From Prevotellaceae bacterium (GTDB lineage: Bacteria; Bacteroidota; Bacteroidia; Bacteroidales; Bacteroidaceae), in contig JAGKTZ010000075.1 in NCBI GenBank assembly GCA_021153165.1, forward strand, positions 1-8,715: a stretch of 8,715 nt of DNA, read 5' to 3'. A model generated the notes under the pieces. The model was not told the origin of the DNA. It saw only the letters and a list, made by a program, of their open reading frames with translations, and did not search any database. How positions within the stretch are numbered: position 1 is the first letter of the stretch; every line of letters starts with the position of its first letter. The translations under genes and the position numbers were made by a program. Shown here piece by piece: positions 1 through 5,773 of this stretch.

Positions 1-1404
1 GGGGGAGAAATAGTCGTGGGGACGGTGAATATAACCGCGCACTTCGGAGGCGAGCAACAGCGATACACTGGCGCCAATATCTGTGCCTTGCACCATTTCG
101 CCCGACTCACTGCGCACAGAAAGCGAGAAGTCTGTCTGGAGCGGCGTGCCCTGCTGGTCTGTCACCTCAAATTCGAGTGCGATGGGGGCATAGGGTTCGT
201 ACTGGCGGGCGCTTTGTCGCACCTTGACTTGGGCACGGGGCAGGTCGGCTTCCTGCCAAAATAGACGCTGTGCCAGACATCGGCCCGAGGCGTCAAAGAG
301 ATAGAGTGTATGCACGCCGTGGCGCAGTGCCGTGGCGTCGATTTCGCCCTCGGCCATACCACCCATAGTGCGCAAGGTGTCGGCATAGCACACGCGACCG
401 CCATGCATCACCATCACCCCCAGGGTGCGGTCGGCACTGACCTGATCGGGGCGCATCTGCACCTGATAGGCGGCGCCTGTGCCCAGGGCTTGCAGAGACA
501 GCACCGCATCTGCTACAGCCGAGGGTTCGGGCAGTTCGTAGCGTTTGCCATCCAGCATAGCATAGCCGCCGTCTGCTTGTGCCGTCATCAGGAAGGTGCC
601 CATCCCGTCGTGCAGGGCGGTGCAGGTGGTCAACTCCTGTCCGTCGTGGGTGTATATCTTGAGCACCGCTTCGGCGCATTGTTTTGCCGTTCCCTCGATC
701 TGAAACGCCACACGTTGGGGCAGTCCCTCGACACGAGCGCCGCCTTCGGGATAGAACTGCACTTGTGGTGCGGCAGCCGTATCTGCGCTGATGCGGCGGG
801 GATGCATTTGTGTGGGTTCGTCGTTGTCGGCGGGATAGTCCAGGGTGAGTGGCGCCGAGAGCAGGTCGTCGACATGCATCGTCTTGCGTCGTGCCACGGG
901 GCGCTCGAATACGGGGATCACGCGGCTATAGCAGGCCTCTGCGCCCCAATTGACCATCTCGCGGGTGTAGGCACGGATTTCGTGAAAGCCTTGTTTGACG
1001 GGCAAGGCCAGGGAGAATTTGCCCTCGGCTCTGCCCATCGAATCGACCTTGAGCACGGCTTGCTCCACCAAGCGACCGCCGGCGTCCAGCAGGTCGACAT
1101 AGAGCACACGACTCACTGGCGCTGCAGTATGGGCAGCGGCGCGTACGACGTAGGCCTTGAACCATATCGTTTCGTCCTCGTAGTAGGCATTGTTGTCCAG
1201 ATGCAGATACACCTTCTCGCGGGGAAAGTTGTGGTCGAAGGCGGCGGCATTGCGCATCATTTGCAACAATGACGTGACCTCGGCGCTCGGCCCTTGTGCA
1301 CGCAGACCTTGTGGCACACACACGAGCATTGCCACGCAGACGAGCAGGGCTGCCATGCCCCAGCGCTTTATTACGAGAAAAGAAGGGAATATCTGAAACC
1401 TCAT
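1..1404 (-). CDS. MG2-domain exported protein, C-terminus cut off by window edge
   Basis: Reading the minus strand from ATG at 1404 gives 468 codons without a stop to the left edge, so the gene is partial. Residues 1-36 form a signal peptide (basic start, hydrophobic core around 18-31, likely cleavage after LRA36). Residues 60-85 carry the signature FPREKVYLHLDN followed by DETIWFKAYVV, which opens the MG2-like beta-sandwich proteins of Bacteroidota. VQFYPEGG at 215-222 and the later segment DFSLSVRSESGEM then LLLASEVRGYIHRPHDYF also fit that family. Relatives are large envelope proteins, often with a carboxypeptidase-regulatory-like and sometimes a TonB plug domain further on; that part is outside the window. 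Role probably in surface assembly or transport, not proven. A second ATG at 1356 would give a shorter signal peptide. The long plus-strand frame over 310-1272 is a shadow of this gene. Confidence 0.88.
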   Translation of the reverse strand, partial: MRFQIFPSFLVIKRWGMAALLVCVAMLVCVPQGLRAQGPSAEVTSLLQMMRNAAAFDHNFPREKVYLHLDNNAYYEDETIWFKAYVVRAAAHTAAPVSRVLYVDLLDAGGRLVEQAVLKVDSMGRAEGKFSLALPVKQGFHEIRAYTREMVNWGAEACYSRVIPVFERPVARRKTMHVDDLLSAPLTLDYPADNDEPTQMHPRRISADTAAAPQVQFYPEGGARVEGLPQRVAFQIEGTAKQCAEAVLKIYTHDGQELTTCTALHDGMGTFLMTAQADGGYAMLDGKRYELPEPSAVADAVLSLQALGTGAAYQVQMRPDQVSADRTLGVMVMHGGRVCYADTLRTMGGMAEGEIDATALRHGVHTLYLFDASGRCLAQRLFWQEADLPRAQVKVRQSARQYEPYAPIALEFEVTDQQGTPLQTDFSLSVRSESGEMVQGTDIGASVSLLLASEVRGYIHRPHDYFSP

Positions 1405-1478
1405 ATTATAGTGGTGTTGAGCGAAAGAAAAATCCTGCGCAAGTTAAGAAAAATCTCCTGAAAACTTCGCAGGAGCAT
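1401..1478 (-). other. Possible leader ORF (25 codons) overlapping the MG2 gene start
   Basis: ATG at 1478 opens a 25-codon frame that ends in TGA at 1403-1401, overlapping the ATG of the MG2 gene (1404-1402) as ATGA. The peptide begins MLLRSFQEIFLN and ends SLNTTII; it contains an internal near-repeat (FQEIFLNL and RRIFLSLN) because the DNA itself is repetitive. The ATGA overlap is the usual geometry for translational coupling. The same frame stays open upstream through the 21-bp repeats to a TTG at 1592. It may simply be an accidental frame in a repetitive leader; no homologue is recognised. Confidence 0.25.
1433..1475 (-). promoter_or_regulatory. Mutually exclusive hairpins in the MG2 gene leader (attenuator-like)
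   Basis: Read on the minus strand, segment A (1475-1463, CTCCTGCGAAGTT) can pair in two ways. With the near segment 1460-1455 (CAGGAG) it makes a 6-bp stem. With the far segment 1445-1433 (AACTTGCGCAGGA) it makes a 12-bp stem with one bulged base. Both hairpins are followed by a T-rich run (ATTTTTCTT and ATTTTTCTTTC). This resembles a terminator/anti-terminator switch 29-71 nt before the MG2 start codon. It could also be a dispersed palindromic repeat without regulatory role. Confidence 0.45.
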
Positions 1479-1520
1479 ATGAAAAATTGGTGTATCCTCG
1501 TGAAAATTTCGCGACGGCTC

Positions 1521-1583
1521 GTTTGAAAAAGGTCTAATGTTGTTTGAAAAAGGTCTGATGTTGTTAAAAAAAGGTCTAATGTT
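1521..1583. repeat. Three tandem 21-bp repeats
   Basis: Units lie at 1521-1541, 1542-1562 and 1563-1583. Each starts GTT, has an A-rich stretch, then GGTCT(A/G)ATGTT. Unit 2 differs from unit 1 by one base and unit 3 by two. A decayed further copy, ATGAAAAAATGGTCTAAAAC, follows at 1605-1624, in phase two periods on. The array is bracketed by CGGCTC (1515-1520) and GAGCCG (1599-1604). The 21-bp period equals seven codons and on the minus strand would read NIRPFSN repeatedly, but that frame has no ATG before codon 39. There are no spacers, so it is not a CRISPR array. Confidence 0.85.
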
Positions 1584-1697
1584 TTTCAACAACGGTCGGA
1601 GCCGATGAAAAAATGGTCTAAAACGGCTATAAAAACGACAAAGACAAACAAACAGACGGATGGGCTATGCCAAAGCTCACGCGGAATAATATTTTCA

Positions 1698-1724
1698 CGC
1701 AGAATCCGCAGAATTCGCAGAAGT
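1698..1724. repeat. Three tandem 9-bp repeats
   Basis: CGCAGAATC, CGCAGAATT and CGCAGAAGT follow each other directly, downstream of the stop codon of the YgjP-like gene. Short CGCAGAA-type arrays look like simple intergenic repeats. The rest of 1584-1746 holds nothing else I can assign, apart from the decayed 21-bp unit. No convincing terminator is visible for the minus-strand gene ending at 1747. Confidence 0.6.
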
Positions 1725-1746
1725 CACTTGCTCAGCTCGTGAAGGC

Positions 1747-2271
1747 CTATCGCACCCGTGCCAAAGTCCGCGCAAAAGCCTTCATCCTGCGCTCGAGGGT
1801 CTTGCCCGTACCTGGGCCGCCCGTCATGCGGTCGACTTCTGCCCAAAAGCGGGGACCGTGATTCATCTCGTTGAGGTGCGCCAATTCGTGCTTGACCACG
1901 TAGTCGACCAAGTCTTCGGGCGCGAGTAGCAGCCAAAGCGAAAGGTTGATATTGCCCAGCGACGAACAACTGCCCCAACGTGTCGAAACGTCCTTGATGA
2001 CCACACGATTGTAGCGCAGGCCGTATTGTCGAGCGAAGGTGCTGACCTTGGCTGGCAGGATGCGCTTAGCTTCGGTGCGCAGTACGCCACAGAGCACACG
2101 ATGTGCCCACTGGTGCGCCACAGGATTGGCAAAATCGAAATCGCGCGGCAGTATCACTGTGATACATCTGCCCTGGCGGCGCAATTGTCCCACATCTGCT
2201 ACACCACGCTCAAACTGCAATTGCAGCAGCGCTGTATCTATGCGAAAATCGTGAGAGAGGCGTAATTGCAT
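1747..2271 (-). CDS. YgjP/DUF45 family metallopeptidase-like protein
   Basis: The 174-residue product has the hallmark of the YgjP-like (DUF45, SprT-related) family: STRWGSCSS, then GNINLSLWLLLAP, then the zinc-binding motif HELAHLNEMNHGPRFW near residues 129-144. The two HExxH histidines, the catalytic glutamate and the downstream histidine are all present, so the site looks intact. Substrate is unknown; relatives are called M48-like metallopeptidases or metal-dependent hydrolases. There is no signal peptide, so it is probably cytoplasmic. I chose ATG at 2271 because the beta-strand region of the domain begins just after it; ATG at 2313 and GTG at 2361 are in-frame alternatives. The tail contains GGPGTGKT, which looks like a P-loop but is probably chance. 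It lies downstream of tRNA-Gln on the same strand and might be read with it. Confidence 0.85.
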   Translation of the reverse strand: MQLRLSHDFRIDTALLQLQFERGVADVGQLRRQGRCITVILPRDFDFANPVAHQWAHRVLCGVLRTEAKRILPAKVSTFARQYGLRYNRVVIKDVSTRWGSCSSLGNINLSLWLLLAPEDLVDYVVKHELAHLNEMNHGPRFWAEVDRMTGGPGTGKTLERRMKAFARTLARVR

Positions 2272-2446
2272 AACAGAGGAGGCAGGATTCAGAAGACTAT
2301 GATGATACACCATGCGTGCTGCGCTGGATAGCCCAAGTGATGGGGGTAATGTAAGAAGCACCTTTGCAGCATCTATTCAGGACCAAAGAGGATAAAAAGA
2401 AAACGAGCTTCGCGCTCATCAGAACTCGAAACTCGCTCAATCTTCG

Positions 2447-2518
2447 TTGGTCCACCAGGGATCGAACCTAGACTAACAGAACCAAAACCTGTTGTGACTA
2501 CCATTACACCATGGACCA
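2447..2518 (-). tRNA. tRNA-Gln (anticodon UUG)
   Basis: The minus strand folds into a 72-nt cloverleaf. The 7-bp acceptor stem is TGGTCCA with TGGACCA, the discriminator is A, and the 3' CCA is not encoded. The anticodon stem is ACAGG with TCTGT, and the loop TTTTGGT places TTG at positions 34-36. The T-arm is CTAGG-TTCGATC-CCTGG. A weak hairpin followed by a T-rich stretch lies beyond the 3' end (about 2390-2420 on this strand) and may act as terminator. Confidence 0.96.
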
Positions 2519-2550
2519 AACTTAATAGGTGTCCTCGTTAGAAGACGATG

Positions 2551-2581
2551 CAAAAGTACTAACTTTTTTTAATCCCGCAAA
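2551..2581 (-). promoter_or_regulatory. Bacteroidota-type promoter for tRNA-Gln
   Basis: On the minus strand TTTG (2581-2578) is followed after exactly 19 nt by TACTTTTG (2558-2551). This matches the primary sigma factor consensus of Bacteroidota, TTTG-N19-21-TAnnTTTG. Transcription should start about 25 nt before the tRNA 5' end. Confidence 0.85.
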
Positions 2582-2858
2582 AAAAAAAGAGAAAAAGTTG
2601 CATTTTTCATATAGAAATATTGATTTTTCGACAAATTCCGACCGATTTTCTACAAATTCTCACCTCAAAAAATGATAAAACGACCTATTTTGACCTATGC
2701 AAAAACTGACGGCATCAATCAAAAAAACGTCAAAAACAGAGGTCGCCACTTCCTACACCCACATCGAAAAAGCTGCGCTACGAAGAAAAAAAGCATAAAA
2801 GCGCATTACTGACATGAAAAAAAGAGAAACAAAACACGATGTATTCATATTTATTCTC
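2582..2858. other. A/T-rich intergenic region with no recognised gene
   Basis: This stretch between the divergent tRNA-Gln and BspA-like promoters is very A/T-rich. I see only minor repeats: ACAAATTC twice near 2632-2660 and GACCTAT twice near 2682-2700. There is no credible ORF, RNA gene or strong hairpin. Confidence 0.5.
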
Positions 2859-2866
2859 TACTTTTG
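2859..2866 (+). promoter_or_regulatory. -7 box of the BspA-like gene promoter
   Basis: TACTTTTG matches TAnnTTTG and is followed by CA as in many Bacteroidota promoters. Transcription should start near 2873, leaving an A/C-rich leader of about 30 nt before ATG 2903. No clear TTTG -33 element is seen at the expected distance. The box contains the TTG at 2864 that would be the longest-frame start, so that start is excluded. Confidence 0.75.
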
Positions 2867-2902
2867 CAACACAACTCAACAACTAAAAACAATTACACGA
2901 CA

Positions 2903-3484
2903 ATGAAAATCAATTGCATCAAGATGATTATGGCAGCCCTGATGCTGATGTGCAGCACAGCGGTCTATGCCTACGATTTCGAAGTAGACGGCATTTATTA
3001 TAAGGTGACCAGCCGCAAGCACAAGACTGTGGAAGTGTCGCACAAAAAGGGTGTGCACTACAAGGGCAACGTGGTGATACCCGCTACGACAAAGCACGAA
3101 GACCAAACCTATCAGGTGACAGGCGTGGGCAGAAATGCCTTTTGGGGTTGCAATGATATGACCAGCATCACACTGCCCGACGGCGTGAAGAAAATCAAAG
3201 CAAATGCCTTCGCTTTCTGCAACGGTATGACAGACATCGCACTGCCTGACAGCCTGGAGCATTTGGGCAGAAAATCCCTGGCTTACTGCAACCGCTTGAA
3301 GGGCGTATGCGTGCCCGACAAGGTGAAGAAGGTAGGTCGAAATGCATTTGTCGGCAGCTATTCGCTGGAGTACGTCAGCCTGCCCACAACTGTGGACGAA
3401 AAGATAAAGAAAATGGGTATCGCAAAACATGTGGTCCTGAGCAGCCGTCCCCAAGGACCATTGCCATGGGAAAAAGGCAAATAA
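2903..3484 (+). CDS. Secreted BspA-like leucine-rich repeat protein (LRR_5)
   Basis: The 193-residue protein has a signal peptide (MKINCIKM, hydrophobic core, cleavage likely after AVYA at about 23). A short beta-rich segment follows (DFEVDGIYYKV, then a strand with VVIP). From about residue 85 there are four repeats of roughly 23 residues of the LRR_5/BspA type, with the recurring pattern NAF..C..M..I.LP..V..I. Such proteins are exported or surface-exposed and in relatives bind host proteins or other cells; that role is inference here. It is short for the family and has no visible C-terminal sorting domain. ATG 2903 is chosen because the promoter -7 box lies just upstream at 2859-2866. It is monocistronic, with its own promoter and terminator, and convergent with the minus-strand genes to its right. 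Confidence 0.88.
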   Translation: MKINCIKMIMAALMLMCSTAVYAYDFEVDGIYYKVTSRKHKTVEVSHKKGVHYKGNVVIPATTKHEDQTYQVTGVGRNAFWGCNDMTSITLPDGVKKIKANAFAFCNGMTDIALPDSLEHLGRKSLAYCNRLKGVCVPDKVKKVGRNAFVGSYSLEYVSLPTTVDEKIKKMGIAKHVVLSSRPQGPLPWEKGK

Positions 3485-3496
3485 GGGTACACACGA

Positions 3497-3543
3497 CTAT
3501 AGCATAGGACAAAGAAAGATCTATAGCATAGACAAGGAAAGGT
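3497..3543. repeat. Imperfect tandem repeat downstream of the BspA-like gene
   Basis: CTATAGCATAG at 3497 recurs at 3521, each followed by a similar GACAA-GAAAG stretch, giving two copies of about 23-24 bp. The second copy runs into the left arm of the terminator. Confidence 0.7.
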
Positions 3544-3576
3544 CAGCACTCACGCAGAGGCTGACCTTTTCCTTTT
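3534..3576 (+). terminator. Rho-independent terminator of the BspA-like gene
   Basis: GGTCAGC (3541-3547) pairs perfectly with GCTGACC (3560-3566) around a 12-nt loop. The stem extends outward through AAGGAAA/TTTTCCTT with one bulge. It is followed by CTTTTCCTTTT. It may also serve the convergent minus-strand cluster ending at 3670 or 3588. Confidence 0.85.
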
Positions 3577-3587
3577 ACCAAAAACCC

Positions 3588-3699
3588 TTATTTATCAGAA
3601 GCCTTTGTTTCGGACGACGCCTTAGGTCGCCGCTCATACAGAGTGGGCTTCTTTTTGACCAATACGCCCTTATTCTTGCAGTTGGTCTTGATCTTTTTT
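3588..3699 (-). other. Possible frameshifted C-terminal extension of the membrane protein
   Basis: Beyond the membrane protein's stop (3672-3670) a different minus-strand frame is open to TAA at 3590-3588. It reads a basic tail ending KKPTLYERRPKASSETKASDK (last 21 residues, partly shown as KPTLYERRPKASSETKASDK). No start codon of its own is visible. It becomes fused to the upstream protein if one A is lost from the six-A run at 3699-3694 (codons AAG AAA AAA), giving KKKIKTNCKNKG and onward. This could be a natural frameshift, transcriptional slippage, a sequencing error, or chance. Confidence 0.35.
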
Positions 3700-4035
3700 C
3701 TTATAAAAAGCCCAAAGTACCAGGATGTGGATGACCAGAATGCCTGTCACCAAGATGATATACAGCGCAGACACAGCACCAATTGTTGCAGATAGGAAGG
3801 CCACGACAAGTGTGACCAGCGACATCAGTCCGCTCCACACTTTCAGATTGACCGTATCACGACTGTCGGTCATCTGTACGCCCATGAGCGAACCCAACGT
3901 GAAGGCGATGGTCAGTGCCGAACAAACTGTGAGCATCACGACATCCTGACTATCCCGTGCCAAACTATACAGAGAATAGGTAAGGGCAGCTGTCAGCAGG
4001 AGTGACAAGACTGTGGGTACTAAATTCAGTTTCAT
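3670..4035 (-). CDS. Small four-helix integral membrane protein, function unknown
   Basis: The 121-residue protein has four hydrophobic segments, roughly residues 4-26, 32-54, 66-84 and 87-110, and ends in a charged tail (YKKKDQDQLQE). It should sit in the inner membrane. I recognise no family motif. It starts 15 nt after the stop of the GYF_2-domain gene on the same strand, so the two are probably co-transcribed and may act together. A possible longer C-terminus through a frameshift is described separately. Confidence 0.8.
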   Translation of the reverse strand: MKLNLVPTVLSLLLTAALTYSLYSLARDSQDVVMLTVCSALTIAFTLGSLMGVQMTDSRDTVNLKVWSGLMSLVTLVVAFLSATIGAVSALYIILVTGILVIHILVLWAFYKKKDQDQLQE

Positions 4036-4050
4036 ATCTTACGTTGCTTA

Positions 4051-4392
4051 TTAGATATTGAGTGGTGGAGGGGTGAGTGCGATCAGTTTCAACACGGCAG
4101 GCGTTTGTTCGACAGTTTGCCAAGCCTGCATACCAGGCATCCAGCACAACGTATCCTTGTTCACCTTGCCCTGATTGACCAGATGCATCAATTCGCCGCC
4201 ATTCAAGGGTCCCACCTGGGTGCCGTCGACAGCGACATAATAGATCTCGGGCTTTGGCAATGTTTGCGCCGAACCCGGGATATACATATTCTGCATACTT
4301 TGGTTCATCACATTGACCATCTGCTGAGCCATAGCCATACCAAGTCCAAACTCGACAAGTTTGTCCATTGAAAAGAAACTATCGTTGTTCAT
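4051..4392 (-). CDS. GYF_2-domain (DUF4339) protein
   Basis: The 113-residue protein has an N-terminal Met/Gln-rich amphipathic segment (EFGLGMAMAQQMVNVMNQ, about 14-31). A C-terminal GYF_2 domain spans about 50-104: YYVAVDGTQVGPL, a central helix, then WMPGMQAWQ. GYF_2 domains are putative peptide-binding modules found mostly in bacterial proteins next to membrane segments. The N-terminal segment resembles the region just before GYF_2 in SPFH/YdjI-like proteins, so this may be a reduced version of such a protein (inference). ATG 4392 is preferred over the upstream TTG at 4443 because the latter would run through the 11-bp inverted repeat. First gene of a two-gene cluster with the membrane protein. 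Confidence 0.82.
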   Translation of the reverse strand: MNNDSFFSMDKLVEFGLGMAMAQQMVNVMNQSMQNMYIPGSAQTLPKPEIYYVAVDGTQVGPLNGGELMHLVNQGKVNKDTLCWMPGMQAWQTVEQTPAVLKLIALTPPPLNI

Positions 4393-4415
4393 ATCTATGT
4401 GGCTTTTTAAGTAGA

Positions 4416-4466
4416 ATTGGCGCAAGTCGGTCTGTGCAAACAAGCATTTACCACGCTTGCGCCAAT
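4416..4466. repeat. Perfect 11-bp inverted repeat upstream of the GYF_2 gene
   Basis: ATTGGCGCAAG (4416-4426) and CTTGCGCCAAT (4456-4466) are perfect inverse copies separated by 29 nt. They lie between the stop of the lipoprotein gene and the start of the GYF_2 gene. On the minus strand the loop contains CTTGTTTGCA, a poor match to the -7 box, and the outer arm supplies a TTG about 18 nt before it. It could be an operator, a terminator of the lipoprotein gene (no T-run seen), or a flanked promoter. Confidence 0.7.
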
Positions 4467-4516
4467 CTGAATATTTATTTCAAGTGATTACACGTGTATT
4501 TTTGTCAACAGAGACA

Positions 4517-5662
4517 TTATTGCATCTCTGCTAAGGCATTAGCCAATTTCAGGTTGATGGCAGCCAATCTTGCCATGTCGGCAGCACTCATAGATGCCTC
4601 TATGTTTTCGAGCTCCCCTTGCAAATCATATATATCCTGCAGCAGTTTTTCTGCGTCTGCGATTGCAGTAGGATTGAGATCGACTCCCTTCCTGAGCAAT
4701 GAGATGTAGTCGTCTACATATTTTTCAAACTTATCCAACCATTCGCCACTGTTGCCTCCGTCCATATCTATGTCAATGATATCAACGTCTTCGGCAAATC
4801 CAGGCGCAATTTCCAAGACGCCCCAACCCTTTTCAAGACGGTCGAAGTTGATGCCCTCAAAATTCAAAGTTTCCATATCCTGGCTGGTAGGAATTTCATA
4901 AGTATAGTGTGTACCGAAATTCAAAGCATCAAATTCGCCCACAAATTTTTCCTTATTCAACTTACCATTGAAGTAGCCAGAATTGTTGCCAGAATCAGTA
5001 TATTCGTCAAGGATGACGCGATCGCCGCTTCTCACACCCTTCACAAAAAGTAGGTTGCCAGAACCGAATTTCTTGTAGTAGTAAGCACCCTGAACGACGC
5101 CGTCAGAGTATTCGATCAAAGTCATTCCTATAGGATACTTTCCGATGGAGCCATCCAGATTGTAGACGATGGGGAAGACGTCGCCCGCTGCTTCTGGAGC
5201 AAATTTTACAACTTGCTTAAACCATTCGGGAGCCTTTTCTGGATTGCGGAATCTGGCAGAGAACACGACGTCGACAACTTCGCCCTTTTTGCCTTCACGA
5301 AGGAATTTTTTCAGTTTGTCATAGTATTTTTTGTTCAGGCGCAAATGCTTCACGTCCTTGCCGCTTTCATCTTTCAGAGCGACTTTGAGCACTTTGTCGG
5401 TCAAGTCGATGTCTTTGAGTTCATAGTCCTTCAGGTAGGGAACTTCTTCTTTCAATTTCAATTTGGCTTTGAGCACGAATGTTTGTGTTTCGACTTCACC
5501 TTCGGTCACTTCGTAACTCAATTCGCATGGTTCATTCACCAATTCCACCAAATCAGCCAATCCGCCGTCTTCAAATTTGACCGCTTCGGGAGTAATTTGT
5601 TTAGGTTTCACTGAGCAAGATGCCAATAAAAAACAAAAGCATATAAAAATGTTTGTGATTAT
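4517..5662 (-). CDS. Putative lipoprotein (DUF6591-like), no standard start codon
   Basis: The frame encodes about 381 residues if counted from the first codon after an in-frame TAG. The N-terminus is hydrophobic (NIFICFCFLLASCS) and ends in a lipobox LLAS-C, so the mature protein would be a lipid-anchored envelope protein. The C-terminal 75 residues (EWLDKFEKYVDDYISLL onward, ending with MSAADMARLAAINLK) are helical and resemble the tail of Bacteroidales lipoproteins grouped as DUF6591; this assignment is from memory and moderate. No ATG or GTG exists upstream of the lipobox. The only common start, TTG at 5626, lies three codons before the cysteine and would destroy the signal. I therefore extend to ATA 5662. 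A near-consensus -7 box TAAATTTC lies at 5694-5687, fitting a start about there. Function unknown. It is divergent from the Bro-N gene. Confidence 0.75.
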   Translation of the reverse strand: MITNIFICFCFLLASCSVKPKQITPEAVKFEDGGLADLVELVNEPCELSYEVTEGEVETQTFVLKAKLKLKEEVPYLKDYELKDIDLTDKVLKVALKDESGKDVKHLRLNKKYYDKLKKFLREGKKGEVVDVVFSARFRNPEKAPEWFKQVVKFAPEAAGDVFPIVYNLDGSIGKYPIGMTLIEYSDGVVQGAYYYKKFGSGNLLFVKGVRSGDRVILDEYTDSGNNSGYFNGKLNKEKFVGEFDALNFGTHYTYEIPTSQDMETLNFEGINFDRLEKGWGVLEIAPGFAEDVDIIDIDMDGGNSGEWLDKFEKYVDDYISLLRKGVDLNPTAIADAEKLLQDIYDLQGELENIEASMSAADMARLAAINLKLANALAEMQ

Positions 5663-5740
5663 CTATGCTCTTTATGTGTGAAATGTGAAATTTATAGAAG
5701 AAATCTTTACATACTGACAACTTTTAGCAGTTTGATATAC

Positions 5741-5748
5741 TACCTTTG
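5741..5748 (+). promoter_or_regulatory. -7 box of the Bro-N gene promoter
   Basis: TACCTTTG followed by CA matches TAnnTTTG. It lies 25 nt before ATG 5774. No clear -33 TTTG is seen at the usual spacing. The box excludes the upstream in-frame ATG at 5678 as the normal start. Confidence 0.72.
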
Positions 5749-5773
5749 CAGCGGAATTAAAAAACAACGCATT

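Noticed and set aside
310..1272. 320-codon open frame on the plus strand
   Set aside because: It lies antisense to the MG2-domain gene, whose frame is open for 468 codons with a signal peptide and family motifs; the plus-strand translation is His/Cys/Gly-rich with no recognisable domain.
1521..1583. Possible short CRISPR array
   Set aside because: The 21-bp units are directly adjacent with no unique spacers and no cas genes are present.
2864..2902. N-terminal extension of the BspA-like protein from TTG 2864
   Set aside because: The TTG lies inside the -7 promoter box, so it would not be transcribed; ATG 2903 begins a proper signal peptide.
4393..4443. Upstream start of the GYF_2 gene at 4443
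   Set aside because: It is a TTG start within the loop of the inverted repeat and adds residues without family resemblance; ATG 4392 is better.
5678..5773. N-terminal extension of the Bro-N protein from ATG 5678
   Set aside because: It crosses the TACCTTTG promoter box, and the extra 32 residues do not belong to the Bro-N family; ATG 5774 fits family length.
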